A stretch of DNA of 64,000 nucleotides, from NCBI RefSeq assembly GCF_000018605.1, contig NC_010003.1, positions 844,501 to 908,500 on the forward strand, given 5' to 3'. The stretch's first letter is position 1. Each line of letters opens with the position of its first letter. This document shows positions 18,139-27,773 of this stretch, piece by piece. Made by a program: the position numbers and the translations under genes. This stretch comes from Petrotoga mobilis SJ95. GTDB taxonomy: Bacteria > Thermotogota > Thermotogae > Petrotogales > Petrotogaceae. The notes under the pieces are model-generated. The model had not been told where the DNA came from and ran no database searches. It saw nothing but the letters and a program-made list of their open reading frames with translations.

Positions 18139-20531
18139 GAGAAAAAAAAGACTTCTTTTTAGAACTTGCAAATTTCATCACCCGAGATGCTTATTATATA
18201 ATAGCCGTAGTTTTGGTCTTTACAGTTATCTTTGGATTTTTTTCAACAAAATTGAAGGTAAACTCAGATTTGTTGAAAATACTACCTCAAGACTCAGAAG
18301 TTGTTGTGGAACTTCTTGAAGAACAATCATTTCTTGAAGGCTCAGATATTATGGTTACTGCATTTTTTATCAACGATAGTGTCCAACCTTCACAAATTGC
18401 AGAAACCTTTCACGATTTGATGCTAAATGAACCTACCTTTTTGAGTTTCGTTCAAACGGATCTATCCTTCCTTTTTTCATATGGCATCATAACCTTAAGC
18501 CAAACGGATTTGATATACACAATGTATGAGAACTTACAAAGTTTCGGCAGTTTATTAAGTACAAATTTCACCTACAACTTTGAATTATTTGAAAAATTGG
18601 ATAGTTTTTTGGAAGATATTTATGGTTTAGAAAATATTCTCCAAACTGATGGAAATAATGATTTAATTAGTTCCTACTACACTTTATCCCCTGATGGAAA
18701 AGTTATGATTATGGGACTTACTTTCAACAAACCTTCCTCTGATTTAGATTATGTCAACTATATTGTTCCAAAAGTGGATTCAATTTTGACGGAGATCGAA
18801 AAGACTTTCAACATAAAAACAGGTTTGACTAATTCTTACGTCACAGAATACGAATCTAATCGTACCGTCATGGAAGATTTTAGATTAACAACAACCTTAT
18901 CGATTATATTTATAACTATTTTATTTGCTTTCGCATTCGGTAATTTCACTTCTACTATAATAGTACTTCTAGGTTTAATAGTATCTACACTTTTAACGAT
19001 GGGGCTCATCACGTTAACTTTTGGAGAATTGAATATAGTGACTTCTTTTGTCATGGCAATAACTCTAGGCTTGGGAATAGCCTATGGAATTCATGTGATG
19101 ACGAGATTTTCAAAAGAAATTGAGGATATTGGTGACTTCACTACAGCATTGGCTTCTACTTATAAAGGACTTCTTTTACCTCTCTTTTTTGGAATGATAA
19201 CTACTGTCATAGTTTTCTTGACGCTTTTTTTCATGGGATTACCAGCTTTTAACGAGTTAGCAATCGTTAGCTCAATGGGTTTATTGGTTTTTTTCATTAT
19301 AATGATTTTTTTTGTCCCAACATTAATTTACGCCTTAAAAGTAAACATAAAAATCTCACCTTTTACGGTCAAAATAGACAATGCTTTTAAAAAATTTCCT
19401 CACTTTATTTCAAAAAACTCAAAAATGATTTTTATTATAGTGATTCCAACTGTTTCGATATTAAGCGTTTTGGGTCTAATTAATTACACAAATTTTTCGT
19501 ACACGCCTCCAGGACTAATATCTTCCAATTCAGAATCTGTGAAGGTCGGAGAACAAATTTTGGATCATTTTGGAAATATTTCCTTTGATACATTGCAATA
19601 TCTAATGAGAGTTGACGAAGATATTGAAACAGTCAAAAAAGAATTATTAGATACCGGGGTTGTGGAATCTGTCAACAGTTTGCCAGACATAATTCAAGAA
19701 AATCTTGGAGAATTTTCTAAGATAAAAACACAGTTAGAAGGTTTATCTCAAGTTATAAATAATCCAATAATGATATCAGTTTTAAAAAAGTATAATCTAT
19801 ATTCTGACAGTCTAAAACTTATAGATGCAGCAGCACGCTCTTCTGACCTTTACCATTTTACTTTGAACATAATGGATATTTTCCCTGAGGATCTCAGAGG
19901 TAATTTTTTAATAGAGAAGGATGGCCAAAAGTATCTTCTTTTAGAAGTGACTCCCAAGTTCAGCCTTTGGAGTAACAATGGAATAAAAATTTTCTTTGAC
20001 GCATTGGGGGAAAAGGGAGAAAACATTCTAGGCTTACCAAAAGCCACATATAAAATAATGGAGATGATCAGACAGAGATTTTATATACCATTATTTCTAT
20101 CTTTCATCTCCATATGGGTTATAACTGCCATTGTTAGAAAAAATGTTGTTCAACCGTCAGAAGCCATGTTTAGCCTTATAATTTCTGTATTGGCTACTTT
20201 TGGTGTGTCGTATTTAATAGGTATAAGGGCTACTTTCGTAACCGTTCTAACTTTTCCCTTAATCTTTGGTATAGGTATAGATGGATTTCTCCATCTATAC
20301 CACACGTTCAGTAATAACAAGATAAACTTTTGGAATATATTAAAATCTATAACCTTTTCACTTTCTACAACAGCGCTCTCTTTCTTGAGTTTTCAATTTT
20401 CTAGAGGAGAACTTTTAAAGGAATTTAGTTTGACGATGTCTATGTCCTTAGGTTTTACCTGGCTATTCACAGCCGTTATGTTCATTGTGAACAGGGAAAT
20501 GCTCAGGAAATTCTGGAAAAGAAAAAAGTAA
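18135..20531 (+). CDS. MMPL/RND-superfamily exporter
   Basis: 798-residue inner-membrane transporter with the duplicated RND layout: TM1, a periplasmic loop (~40-230), a five-helix block (~235-410 with LGLGIAYGIHVMTRFSKE), TM7, a second periplasmic loop (~450-620) and a five-helix block (~640-790 with GIGIDGFLHLYHTF). The polar residues in the GxGxxYxxH/GIGIDxxxH segments are those expected for proton relay. It is shorter than AcrB-type pumps and most like the bacterial MMPL/HpnN group, which move lipids or hydrophobic substrates. GTG 18135 has GGTGG 5-6 nt upstream and overlaps the previous stop; ATG 18123 is an alternative. Confidence 0.88.
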   Translation: MREKKDFFLELANFITRDAYYIIAVVLVFTVIFGFFSTKLKVNSDLLKILPQDSEVVVELLEEQSFLEGSDIMVTAFFINDSVQPSQIAETFHDLMLNEPTFLSFVQTDLSFLFSYGIITLSQTDLIYTMYENLQSFGSLLSTNFTYNFELFEKLDSFLEDIYGLENILQTDGNNDLISSYYTLSPDGKVMIMGLTFNKPSSDLDYVNYIVPKVDSILTEIEKTFNIKTGLTNSYVTEYESNRTVMEDFRLTTTLSIIFITILFAFAFGNFTSTIIVLLGLIVSTLLTMGLITLTFGELNIVTSFVMAITLGLGIAYGIHVMTRFSKEIEDIGDFTTALASTYKGLLLPLFFGMITTVIVFLTLFFMGLPAFNELAIVSSMGLLVFFIIMIFFVPTLIYALKVNIKISPFTVKIDNAFKKFPHFISKNSKMIFIIVIPTVSILSVLGLINYTNFSYTPPGLISSNSESVKVGEQILDHFGNISFDTLQYLMRVDEDIETVKKELLDTGVVESVNSLPDIIQENLGEFSKIKTQLEGLSQVINNPIMISVLKKYNLYSDSLKLIDAAARSSDLYHFTLNIMDIFPEDLRGNFLIEKDGQKYLLLEVTPKFSLWSNNGIKIFFDALGEKGENILGLPKATYKIMEMIRQRFYIPLFLSFISIWVITAIVRKNVVQPSEAMFSLIISVLATFGVSYLIGIRATFVTVLTFPLIFGIGIDGFLHLYHTFSNNKINFWNILKSITFSLSTTALSFLSFQFSRGELLKEFSLTMSMSLGFTWLFTAVMFIVNREMLRKFWKRKK

Positions 20532-20536
20532 TTAAC

Positions 20537-22981
20537 TTATTTTGGTTTGAACATATCACTGTTTATCTGCAACGGTACATTCAACCAATAAAAGATACTC
20601 AGATCGAATTGAACGTAAGCGAGATAATCAAATTCTTCTTGTCCAAAATTATACTCGATATCTCCTCCTGCCTTTATTCCATCGAATCTATACTTTCCTG
20701 ATTCAAAGGATATATATGGCCTCCATAATATTTTTTCTACGTTGGTTCCAGCGTATATAGATTCATTCTCATAACCAATGTAAGGATCTATCTTCGTATC
20801 AAATACTACAAAAGGCTTATCTAAATTTGCTTTTATACCAGAAATTGAATCATACGTAATCCCTATACCCATTTCATAAATATTGTAATTGTTAACAGTG
20901 TAAGGACCTATTTGAAAAACAGAATCTAAGACATACGATTCAAAAGTTGTGTTTTTAAATAAACCTCCACCTCCCAGGTATGTATTTATCGTATTTCCTA
21001 AATACCAAAGGGAACTATTGGAAATATAAAAACTTGTTAGAATATCTTCTTCTATCAAGCTCAGAGTTATGCTGTTAGTTGTAAAATAATCAAAGGTCAA
21101 GGATAAATCTCCATAAACTTCGTTTCCATATGAATACACATCTACAAACCCTATGTAGTTCATAGCCTCGCTGATGAAAAATGCACCCGCTCCATATAAA
21201 ATATTCTCATCTGTATCAACGGCTAAAATTGGAAACGGCAATATATAAGGCTTTTCAAATGTGTATTCTTTTACTTCAACATCTTCAGGATAATATATTT
21301 CATAACTCTCAAACTCAACTTGTTCAAACGTGCTTTGCAAAACAAAACTTTCTTTAACTGCATTTTCTAAATCTAAATAACTCAAATGGTATCCCTCATG
21401 ATCGTAAACTAAATGGTACAATCTATCTTTCAAAACTACTGGTTCAAAACCACCGCTTAAATAATTTGTCAAGCGTTCAATTGCCCTGCTATTTGTGTTT
21501 AACCTATAAATATTGTATATCCCATCTTCGTAATTAGCTGAATAATATATAAAATCATTATCGATAAATAACCCAAGTTCTTTAACTTCATCATCGGTAA
21601 TTTTATAAATCTTTTCTGATGATAGATCATATGAATAGATATCCGTTTGGTTATTGTAATTAGCGGAAAAGTATATTATATCTTCTTTTCCCACAATATC
21701 GTTAAAAACATATTTACCAAAATCTATTAACTTTTTTGCTTCGTTAGTCTTCAAATCGTACAAATACAAAGCGGACAAGCCTTTATCTAATTTTGAATAA
21801 GCTATCTTATCGTTTCCCACAAAACCAAAAGCTTTAACCCTCTCATCTATGAGCTTTTCACCGTTTGGGCAATCACAATCATAATACAATTTGTTTGTGT
21901 AATATCCCATATTGTAGGTAGTCACTAAGTATAGAAGGTCACCTCTTGAATTTACATCGAATGAACTTACTGCCTTATTAATTAACTCGTTATCCTTGTA
22001 TATACCCTTTGGTTGATCGGGCATAACCAAATATCCGTAAAGAGAAACCCCATCAGTTCTAAGATTCCCTGTATCTTGATAAGTGTCATCGATTTTTAAC
22101 CAAGATAATTTGTAACCTTTTTCATTTAATCGATCGTATTCATTAAGATATTTTTGCTTAATATCCACTAAAAATCTAGTCCAACTATCCCCTGTTACCC
22201 AATAAAATGCTTCATCCAAATTGCTAAAAGCGTTTGTATTTAAGACCCTTATTATCTCTCTAAGTGCACCCTCTCCGTAATTATTCACTATTTCTTTCAC
22301 CAAAATTGTTCCATACATATAGTTAAAACCAGCAGGACTCCATATATCGATTGAAGAACCTGATCCCAAATAATATCTCGGAAAGTTGTTACTCAATATC
22401 TCAGATCTTAGATACATATTAAAGAGATCGTCTTCAAATCTTCCCCCAAACTCTTTACTTTCCATGTAAATAGAAAGACCCTCATGCAAATAGCTCGGCT
22501 GATGATACATGTTAAGCGTATTTTTAATCAATTTACTGGGAATCCAATATATAAAAGGATCTCTAACATCATTTCCATAAAAAATGTGATTCAACTCATG
22601 AGAAAAAACAAATTTACCCCAATCTTCTACATTTCCCCCCAACGCTAAAAAATCCTCTGGAGGATTAACGTAAAGTCTTATCACATTTGTACCTGTGGAA
22701 GCAAAAGAGTTTGTAAAATCAACATCGTCTAAAATATAAACCGTGATTTTACCAGGATTTGAATCATAAAAATAAGTATACTTTGCATACAACTCTTCAG
22801 CGGTATCGACTATTTCTTCGTAAAAATAATAAAGATCCTTCTCAAAAACAAACCTGTAATTCTCTGTTTCTACCTGATAAAGATCTTTTGGTGGTGTATA
22901 AACAGAAGAAGAAAAAATCGATAAAGAAATCGATAGGCAAAATATCAATACAAACAATTTTCTAAATCCTTTAATTGTCAT
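20537..22981 (-). CDS. Secreted putative metallopeptidase (MA-like) with β-propeller and C-terminal barrel-like region
   Basis: ~814 residues. A signal peptide (FRKLFVLIFCLSISLSIFSSS) is followed by a peptidase-MA-like domain with the zinc motif FSHELNHIFYG (HExxH) and LHEGLSIYME, the usual downstream Glu-containing helix. Residues ~300-560 contain TolB/WD40-like repeats (e.g. KEDIIYFSANYNNQTDIYSYDL and NDFIYYSANYEDGIYNIYRLN). The last ~230 residues are short aromatic-rich β-strands like an outer-membrane barrel. The protein may therefore be surface anchored; substrate unknown. The SD AGGAG lies 10 nt before ATG 22981 and 4 nt before an in-frame TTG at 22987. It converges with the RND gene, 5 nt apart, with no terminator between. 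Confidence 0.75.
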   Translation of the reverse strand: MTIKGFRKLFVLIFCLSISLSIFSSSVYTPPKDLYQVETENYRFVFEKDLYYFYEEIVDTAEELYAKYTYFYDSNPGKITVYILDDVDFTNSFASTGTNVIRLYVNPPEDFLALGGNVEDWGKFVFSHELNHIFYGNDVRDPFIYWIPSKLIKNTLNMYHQPSYLHEGLSIYMESKEFGGRFEDDLFNMYLRSEILSNNFPRYYLGSGSSIDIWSPAGFNYMYGTILVKEIVNNYGEGALREIIRVLNTNAFSNLDEAFYWVTGDSWTRFLVDIKQKYLNEYDRLNEKGYKLSWLKIDDTYQDTGNLRTDGVSLYGYLVMPDQPKGIYKDNELINKAVSSFDVNSRGDLLYLVTTYNMGYYTNKLYYDCDCPNGEKLIDERVKAFGFVGNDKIAYSKLDKGLSALYLYDLKTNEAKKLIDFGKYVFNDIVGKEDIIYFSANYNNQTDIYSYDLSSEKIYKITDDEVKELGLFIDNDFIYYSANYEDGIYNIYRLNTNSRAIERLTNYLSGGFEPVVLKDRLYHLVYDHEGYHLSYLDLENAVKESFVLQSTFEQVEFESYEIYYPEDVEVKEYTFEKPYILPFPILAVDTDENILYGAGAFFISEAMNYIGFVDVYSYGNEVYGDLSLTFDYFTTNSITLSLIEEDILTSFYISNSSLWYLGNTINTYLGGGGLFKNTTFESYVLDSVFQIGPYTVNNYNIYEMGIGITYDSISGIKANLDKPFVVFDTKIDPYIGYENESIYAGTNVEKILWRPYISFESGKYRFDGIKAGGDIEYNFGQEEFDYLAYVQFDLSIFYWLNVPLQINSDMFKPK

Positions 22982-23064
22982 CCCCAAATCACTCCTTTGA
23001 TTTTTTTAAAAGCTCATTCAATTATAATATAATTTTTTAAAAAATTAAAATGGTCGATGAGGTA

Positions 23065-23093
23065 TTGACAAACTTTACTTTTTATGATAGACT
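23065..23093 (+). promoter_or_regulatory. Promoter of the tRNA cluster
   Basis: Consensus TTGACA (23065-23070), 17-bp spacer, TAGACT (23088-23093); the predicted start point is about 10 nt before tRNA-Leu. The match of the -35 box is perfect, that of the -10 box 4 of 6. Confidence 0.65.
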
Positions 23094-23109
23094 TATCTTT
23101 GGAATTAAT

Positions 23110-23198
23110 GCCGAGATGGCGGAATTGGTAGACGCTGCGGACTTAAAATCCGCTGGGTAGGAATACCCGTGTCGGTTCGAGTCCGACTCTCGGCACCA
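23110..23198 (+). tRNA. tRNA-Leu (UAA)
   Basis: 89 nt with the long variable arm typical of tRNA-Leu, acceptor GCCGAGA pairing with TCTCGGC, anticodon loop CTTAAAA giving UAA, T-loop GGTTCGAGTCC, and an encoded CCA end. Confidence 0.97.
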
Positions 23199-23226
23199 TT
23201 TAACTTAATTATACTACATTACTTGG

Positions 23227-23303
<77 letters not shown>

Positions 23304-23313
23304 TTTGTTATAT

Positions 23314-23390
23314 GGCGGCGTAGCTCAGTTGGCTAGAGCATACGGTTCATACCCGTAGTGTCAAGAGTTCGAATCTCTTCGCCGCCACCA
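23314..23390 (+). tRNA. Elongator tRNA-Met (CAU)
   Basis: 77 nt, acceptor GGCGGCG pairing with CGCCGCC, anticodon stem TACGG/CCGTA with loop TTCATAC (CAU), encoded CCA. The stem sequences match elongator Met rather than tRNA-Ile2 (lysidine type), although an Ile2 identity is not strictly excluded by the anticodon. Confidence 0.92.
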
Positions 23391-23409
23391 TAAATGAAAT
23401 TTTTTAAAT

Positions 23410-23452
23410 AAAAAGATGGGGTAAACTAATAGATGCCCCATCTTTTTATTTT
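23410..23452. terminator. Bidirectional terminator between tRNA cluster and α-galactosidase gene
   Basis: 12-bp perfect stem AAAAAGATGGGG / CCCCATCTTTTT with a 14-nt loop; T-runs on both strands. It ends the plus-strand tRNAs and the minus-strand gene whose stop is at 23475. Confidence 0.85.
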
Positions 23453-23474
23453 ATTTTAATATCTTGACGAATTA

Positions 23475-25616
23475 TTAATCACTCTTTCTTAGCCTCAAAA
23501 TTCTGCTATAAAAATGAGTTACTTTTCCAGTTTCGAAGAAATCTTTAGAGGAATCCTCTATTATAATTCCCCTTTCTTTCAATGCCTTTCCAGATAATTT
23601 AATCATCTCTTTTTCTTCACCCTGAAGTCCTTCATAAACAGTGTATACAGCATCGTTTTCCAAACCTTTTAGTTTGACATCCACCCTATCAAACAAACCA
23701 AACCTTCTTGGATTCCTTAAATATATCAAAACACCTTCATCTTTGTTTTTACTCAAATATTCCACGGCAAAATACCTATCATTTGTAACGTAAGAAAGCC
23801 TGAATTGATAGCCTTCTTGTACTATCTCTCTTATCTCTTTATAAAACTGAACTTGATACCTTGCCAAATCGAAATCTCTTTCAGAGAATTTATTCAAATC
23901 CGCACCGATTCCCAAAGATCCCATCATTGATGAATGAAATCTGTATGTCAAAGGATAAGTATCTTTTCCTCCCCAGTCAGTTACCCACCCCATCATTATT
24001 TTCGGTGCGTATGCATATGAAAAACCCTCTTGGATCTCTAACCTGTCAAATGGGTCTGTGTTGTCGCTTGTCCATACTTGATCCGCATATTGCATTAAGC
24101 CTATATCCACTCTTCCCCCACCGCTGGAACAGTTTTCAAAAGTAACGTGTGGATGTTTTTCTCTCAAATATTTCCAAATATCGTATAAGTTCCACACGTA
24201 TTTAACCCATATTTCTCTTTGTTTTCGTGGTTCCACTTGCATCCATCCTGACTCAAAAACATGTCTGTTCATATCCCATTTGACGAAATCTATATCGTTC
24301 TGTGTTAAAAGATTATCCATGAAATCTACGATGAACTTTTTTACATCTTCTCGTGCCAAATTAAGCATCAATTGATTCCGTTGAAGTGATTTTGGTCTAT
24401 TTGGAAAACTAATAACCCAGTCAGGGTGTTTTCTATACAATTCACTGTTAGGATTAACCATCTCTGGTTCTACCCATATACCAAAATCCATTCCCAAGGT
24501 CTTAACATAGCTTATCAAAGGTTGCAAACCATCTGGGAATTTTTCTTTGTTCACATACCAATCACCTAACCCAGCATGATCGTCGTTTCTTTTCCCAAAC
24601 CATCCATCGTCTATAACAAAAAGTTCTACACCAATCTTTGCAGCCTTTTCAGCCAATATTTTTTGATTTTCTTCGTTCACATTGAATGTCGTGGCTTCCC
24701 AAGAATTGTACAAAACCTTTCTTAATTTGTGTGCTTTATCTTTTGGCAGTATATAATCGAGCTGATAATGATGTATATTCTGGCTCGCCTTTGTAAAACC
24801 CTCGTCTGAAAAGCCAAACATAAATTTAGGAGTAGTAATCTTTTCTGAGGGTTCTAATATATAACTAAAATCCCAGTCATTTATCCCCCCAATTATCGCT
24901 ATTCTTTCATATATACGTTTTTGTACTACTATTTTCCAATTACCACTCCAGGCTAATTCACCAAAATATACCTTTCCACGATCTTCATCAGCAGAGTAAT
25001 CGATCGCAAAAAAAGGATTTAGATAGGCGCTTGTTTTCCCAACCCTACTTTCCAAAACTTTGCTTCCCTCGTTTATTTCTTCCCTTCTTAAATGAAATTC
25101 ACTCCCCCACATACCTGTAAGATAATTTAATTTTGCTTTTTCATCATTTTCAACATACAACGAGGCAGATTTCATATCTTCTATCTTTATTTCTTCATTA
25201 GAATTATTTTCGATTTCAACCCATCTTTCTATGATATCGTACTTTTCTATAACCTTGTAGAAAAGATTTACGCTCAAATTATAATGATCATCGCTTAACC
25301 TGATTACTAGATCATTACCACTCACTTCAAAACTTTTGTAATTCAACACAACATCCCTAACACCATCGGAATACTCAACTTTCAAACAATGCTCTAAATT
25401 GTTCTTTTCTCCTCTTACAGAAAACTCATCGTTCCACGTGTATCTGTCCATTAAAATTAGATCTTTAACTTCTGGGTAGTCTTGAACCCTTGGCAACTTT
25501 GATCCCCAATACAAATTTTTAATCTTTCCTTGATCATCATCTAATCCAAAAACGTAACCCATATTTTCTGTTTCTAAAAGCCATCTCTTCGTTTCTTTAT
25601 CAAAATTTATAGGCAT
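23475..25616 (-). CDS. α-Galactosidase, GH36
   Basis: Retaining exo-α-galactosidase acting on melibiose/raffinose-type sugars. 713 residues, no signal peptide, so cytoplasmic. N-terminal β-supersandwich (to ~290), then the (β/α)8 barrel with GVELFVIDDGWFG (~329-341) and GIWVEPEMVNP (~379-389). Asp448 in FVKWDMNR is the expected nucleophile and Asp518 in VWTSDNTD the acid/base; CSSGGGRVD (496-504) is the GH36 sugar-binding loop. SD AAGGTGG precedes ATG 25616. It has its own promoter (25716-25744) and so can be expressed apart from the transporter genes upstream. Confidence 0.95.
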   Translation of the reverse strand: MPINFDKETKRWLLETENMGYVFGLDDDQGKIKNLYWGSKLPRVQDYPEVKDLILMDRYTWNDEFSVRGEKNNLEHCLKVEYSDGVRDVVLNYKSFEVSGNDLVIRLSDDHYNLSVNLFYKVIEKYDIIERWVEIENNSNEEIKIEDMKSASLYVENDEKAKLNYLTGMWGSEFHLRREEINEGSKVLESRVGKTSAYLNPFFAIDYSADEDRGKVYFGELAWSGNWKIVVQKRIYERIAIIGGINDWDFSYILEPSEKITTPKFMFGFSDEGFTKASQNIHHYQLDYILPKDKAHKLRKVLYNSWEATTFNVNEENQKILAEKAAKIGVELFVIDDGWFGKRNDDHAGLGDWYVNKEKFPDGLQPLISYVKTLGMDFGIWVEPEMVNPNSELYRKHPDWVISFPNRPKSLQRNQLMLNLAREDVKKFIVDFMDNLLTQNDIDFVKWDMNRHVFESGWMQVEPRKQREIWVKYVWNLYDIWKYLREKHPHVTFENCSSGGGRVDIGLMQYADQVWTSDNTDPFDRLEIQEGFSYAYAPKIMMGWVTDWGGKDTYPLTYRFHSSMMGSLGIGADLNKFSERDFDLARYQVQFYKEIREIVQEGYQFRLSYVTNDRYFAVEYLSKNKDEGVLIYLRNPRRFGLFDRVDVKLKGLENDAVYTVYEGLQGEEKEMIKLSGKALKERGIIIEDSSKDFFETGKVTHFYSRILRLRKSD

Positions 25617-25715
25617 TTAATTACCACCTTAATAAGTTTTTTGATTTCGTTTTTTTACAGAATTCAACTTTCTGCTTCCCCCCAATAATTTTCGCTTCCT
25701 AATACCTTTAATTTT

Positions 25716-25744
25716 ATCATATTCACACATTATATAAACTTCAA
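25716..25744 (-). promoter_or_regulatory. Promoter of the α-galactosidase gene
   Basis: Minus strand TTGAAG, 17-bp spacer, TATGAT, about 100 bp upstream of the start codon in the 248-bp gap. The remainder of this gap is A+T-rich with a weak terminator for the permease gene (25817-25835). Confidence 0.55.
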
Positions 25745-25811
25745 AAAATGCATTAACCCGGATTTTTAATTTGTGACAGGCATTTACTAGTTGCTAAAAT
25801 AAACTCTTGAA

Positions 25812-25835
25812 AGAAAGTGGGGAACTTTTTCCCAC
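25812..25835 (-). terminator. Weak terminator after the sugar ABC permease operon
   Basis: On the minus strand GTGGG - AAAAAGTTC - CCCAC followed by TTTCTTTC, 30 nt past the permease stop. Short stem, so only moderately convincing. Confidence 0.45.
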
Positions 25836-25864
25836 ATTTGAATTAACTTTTCGAAATAAAATTA

Positions 25865-26677
25865 TTATTGTTTTACAGAACCTAAAACACCTTGGACAAA
25901 ATACCTCTGAAGCATAAAAAATAGAATTAGGGCTGGTACCGTTGCAACCACTACTGCTGTCATAACCAAACCAAAATCAGGCTGGTAACCTGAGGCTAAA
26001 TTAGCTATAAATAAAGCCATAGTACGCTTTTCTTGGCTTTGAATAATAACTAAAGGCTGTAGATATGCGTTCCAACTTGTTAAAAAGGAATAAATTGCTG
26101 CGGCTGCATATGTAGCTTTCATTGAAGGCATTACTATGGAGAAAAAAATTCTTAATTCACTTGCTCCATCAACACGTGCCGCCATGATAATTTCCCTTGG
26201 ATATGTTTGAAAATTTTGTTTGAAAAAAAAGATTAAAAACACTGATGGGATCATTGGCAAAATAACTCCCCAAAGCGAATCTATTAAATTCAAATATGTC
26301 ATCAACCTGAAAACAGGAACCATCAAAGCGGCAAAAGGAACCATCAATGTTAACAAAGTCCCACCATAAATATATTTCATTCCTTTTGATTTATACATTT
26401 CAAACCCGTAACCTGCCATAGAAGACGCAACAACAGACAAAATAACGACGAAAAAAGATATTTGGATAGAGTTCCAGAAAACTCGACCCAAATCAAAATT
26501 GGTTATAAGATTTTGGATGTTTACGAAAAATTGATTTCCGAATGTTAGTTTTCCTTTATTGACATCTAAAGATGTATTTGTGCTGCCAACTACCATCCAG
26601 TAAAAAGGAAACACCGAAATAAAAGCCGCAATCGCTAAAAACAAGTATATTAAAGCGTATCTGATTTTTCTACTCAT
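25865..26677 (-). CDS. Carbohydrate ABC transporter permease, MalG/UgpE type
   Basis: 270-residue inner-membrane permease with six predicted helices and the EAA loop (AARVDGASELRIFFSIVMPSMKATYA, ~167-192) that contacts the ATPase. The opening KIRYALIYLFLAIAAFISVFPFYWMV is typical of the second permease subunit. It overlaps the upstream permease gene by 4 nt. No ATPase gene is encoded in the cluster, so a shared MsmK/MalK-type ATPase from elsewhere is expected. Confidence 0.94.
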   Translation of the reverse strand: MSRKIRYALIYLFLAIAAFISVFPFYWMVVGSTNTSLDVNKGKLTFGNQFFVNIQNLITNFDLGRVFWNSIQISFFVVILSVVASSMAGYGFEMYKSKGMKYIYGGTLLTLMVPFAALMVPVFRLMTYLNLIDSLWGVILPMIPSVFLIFFFKQNFQTYPREIIMAARVDGASELRIFFSIVMPSMKATYAAAAIYSFLTSWNAYLQPLVIIQSQEKRTMALFIANLASGYQPDFGLVMTAVVVATVPALILFFMLQRYFVQGVLGSVKQ

Positions 26678-27573
26678 TTTTCCTCACCTGCCACTCTAAA
26701 TTGCATCAAAGTTAAAATTACAGCTATTAGAACTATAATCCACGAAATTGCAGAGGCATATCCAAAATTCGGAACATACTTAAAACTTACGTTATAAATA
26801 TAAACTGATGGCGTAAGCAAAGAATTACCAGGACCAACGCTTGAACCCGTTGTCACCCCAGAAGCTAACATCATCGGTTCATCAAAGAGTTGTAAGGTTC
26901 CTATTGTTGATAAAATCGTAGTAAAAAGAATTATAGGTTTCAACAAAGGAATGGTAATTCTAAAAAACTGGGTAATTTTACTTGCACCATCTATTTCAGC
27001 AGCTTCATATATTTCTTGAGGTATATTTTGAAGTCCCGCTAAATATAACATCATATTATACCCTGTCCAACGCCAAGTCATGGCAATTATTAATGTGATT
27101 TTTGCCCAAACTGGGTCTAACAACCATCTGATGGGTTCTTTAATTATATTAAGGCTTAATAAAACATTGTTAATAAGGCCTTCAGTAGAAAACATCATTT
27201 TGAAAACGACACTGTATGCCACAAGAGAAGTAACAGCTGGTAAAAAAAGAGCCGTTCTGAAAATTTTTTTAAATTTTAACTTTGGATCATTAAGCAAAAA
27301 GGCAAAAATCAGGGCTAAAAATAACATTAAAGGAACTTGAATAATTAAGATTATAATAATGTTTTTCAATGATTGTAAGAAATAGTTATCTTGAAAAAGT
27401 CTTAGATAATTACCAAAACCAACAAAATTTTTCATTACACCTCTTGAAGAAAAAGTTGATAAATATAGGGAATAAATCAAGGGATAGAAAATAAACAAAC
27501 CCAAAAAAAATACAGCTATACTTATAAAAAACCAACCCCATCTGTTTCTTCTTTTTTCAAACATCTTAGTCAC
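26674..27573 (-). CDS. Carbohydrate ABC transporter permease, MalF/UgpA type
   Basis: 299-residue first permease subunit. Six predicted helices; N-terminal WGWFFISIAVFFLGLFIFYPLIYSLYLS; EAA loop EIYEAAEIDGASKITQFFRITIPLLKP (~187-213). Start GTG 27573, 8 nt after GGAGG. It lies downstream of the binding-protein gene, separated by a hairpin that would lower permease expression relative to the binding protein. Confidence 0.94.
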   Translation of the reverse strand: MTKMFEKRRNRWGWFFISIAVFFLGLFIFYPLIYSLYLSTFSSRGVMKNFVGFGNYLRLFQDNYFLQSLKNIIIILIIQVPLMLFLALIFAFLLNDPKLKFKKIFRTALFLPAVTSLVAYSVVFKMMFSTEGLINNVLLSLNIIKEPIRWLLDPVWAKITLIIAMTWRWTGYNMMLYLAGLQNIPQEIYEAAEIDGASKITQFFRITIPLLKPIILFTTILSTIGTLQLFDEPMMLASGVTTGSSVGPGNSLLTPSVYIYNVSFKYVPNFGYASAISWIIVLIAVILTLMQFRVAGEEK

Positions 27574-27744
27574 ATCATAAACCTCCTAACTGTAATATGA
27601 ATAATGAATTTGTAGTTTTCATAAAGATAATTTTCGGAGAAATACAAATGCTCAATAAATCTTCTTGGATCATTCTTTAAAAGTAATTTTAGAAAATAAA
27701 TTATATTACACGGACTAATTATTACCCATCCTGAAGGCACCAAA

Positions 27745-27772
27745 AAGAAGGTCCAAAAGGACCTTCTTAATT
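27745..27772 (-). terminator. Intra-operon attenuator/terminator after the sugar-binding protein gene
   Basis: Perfect 10-bp stem AAGAAGGTCC / GGACCTTCTT with a 4-nt loop, followed on the minus strand by TTTTTGG, 2-5 nt after the stop codon. Such hairpins commonly let the binding protein be made in excess over the permeases. Confidence 0.8.
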
Positions 27773-27773
27773 A

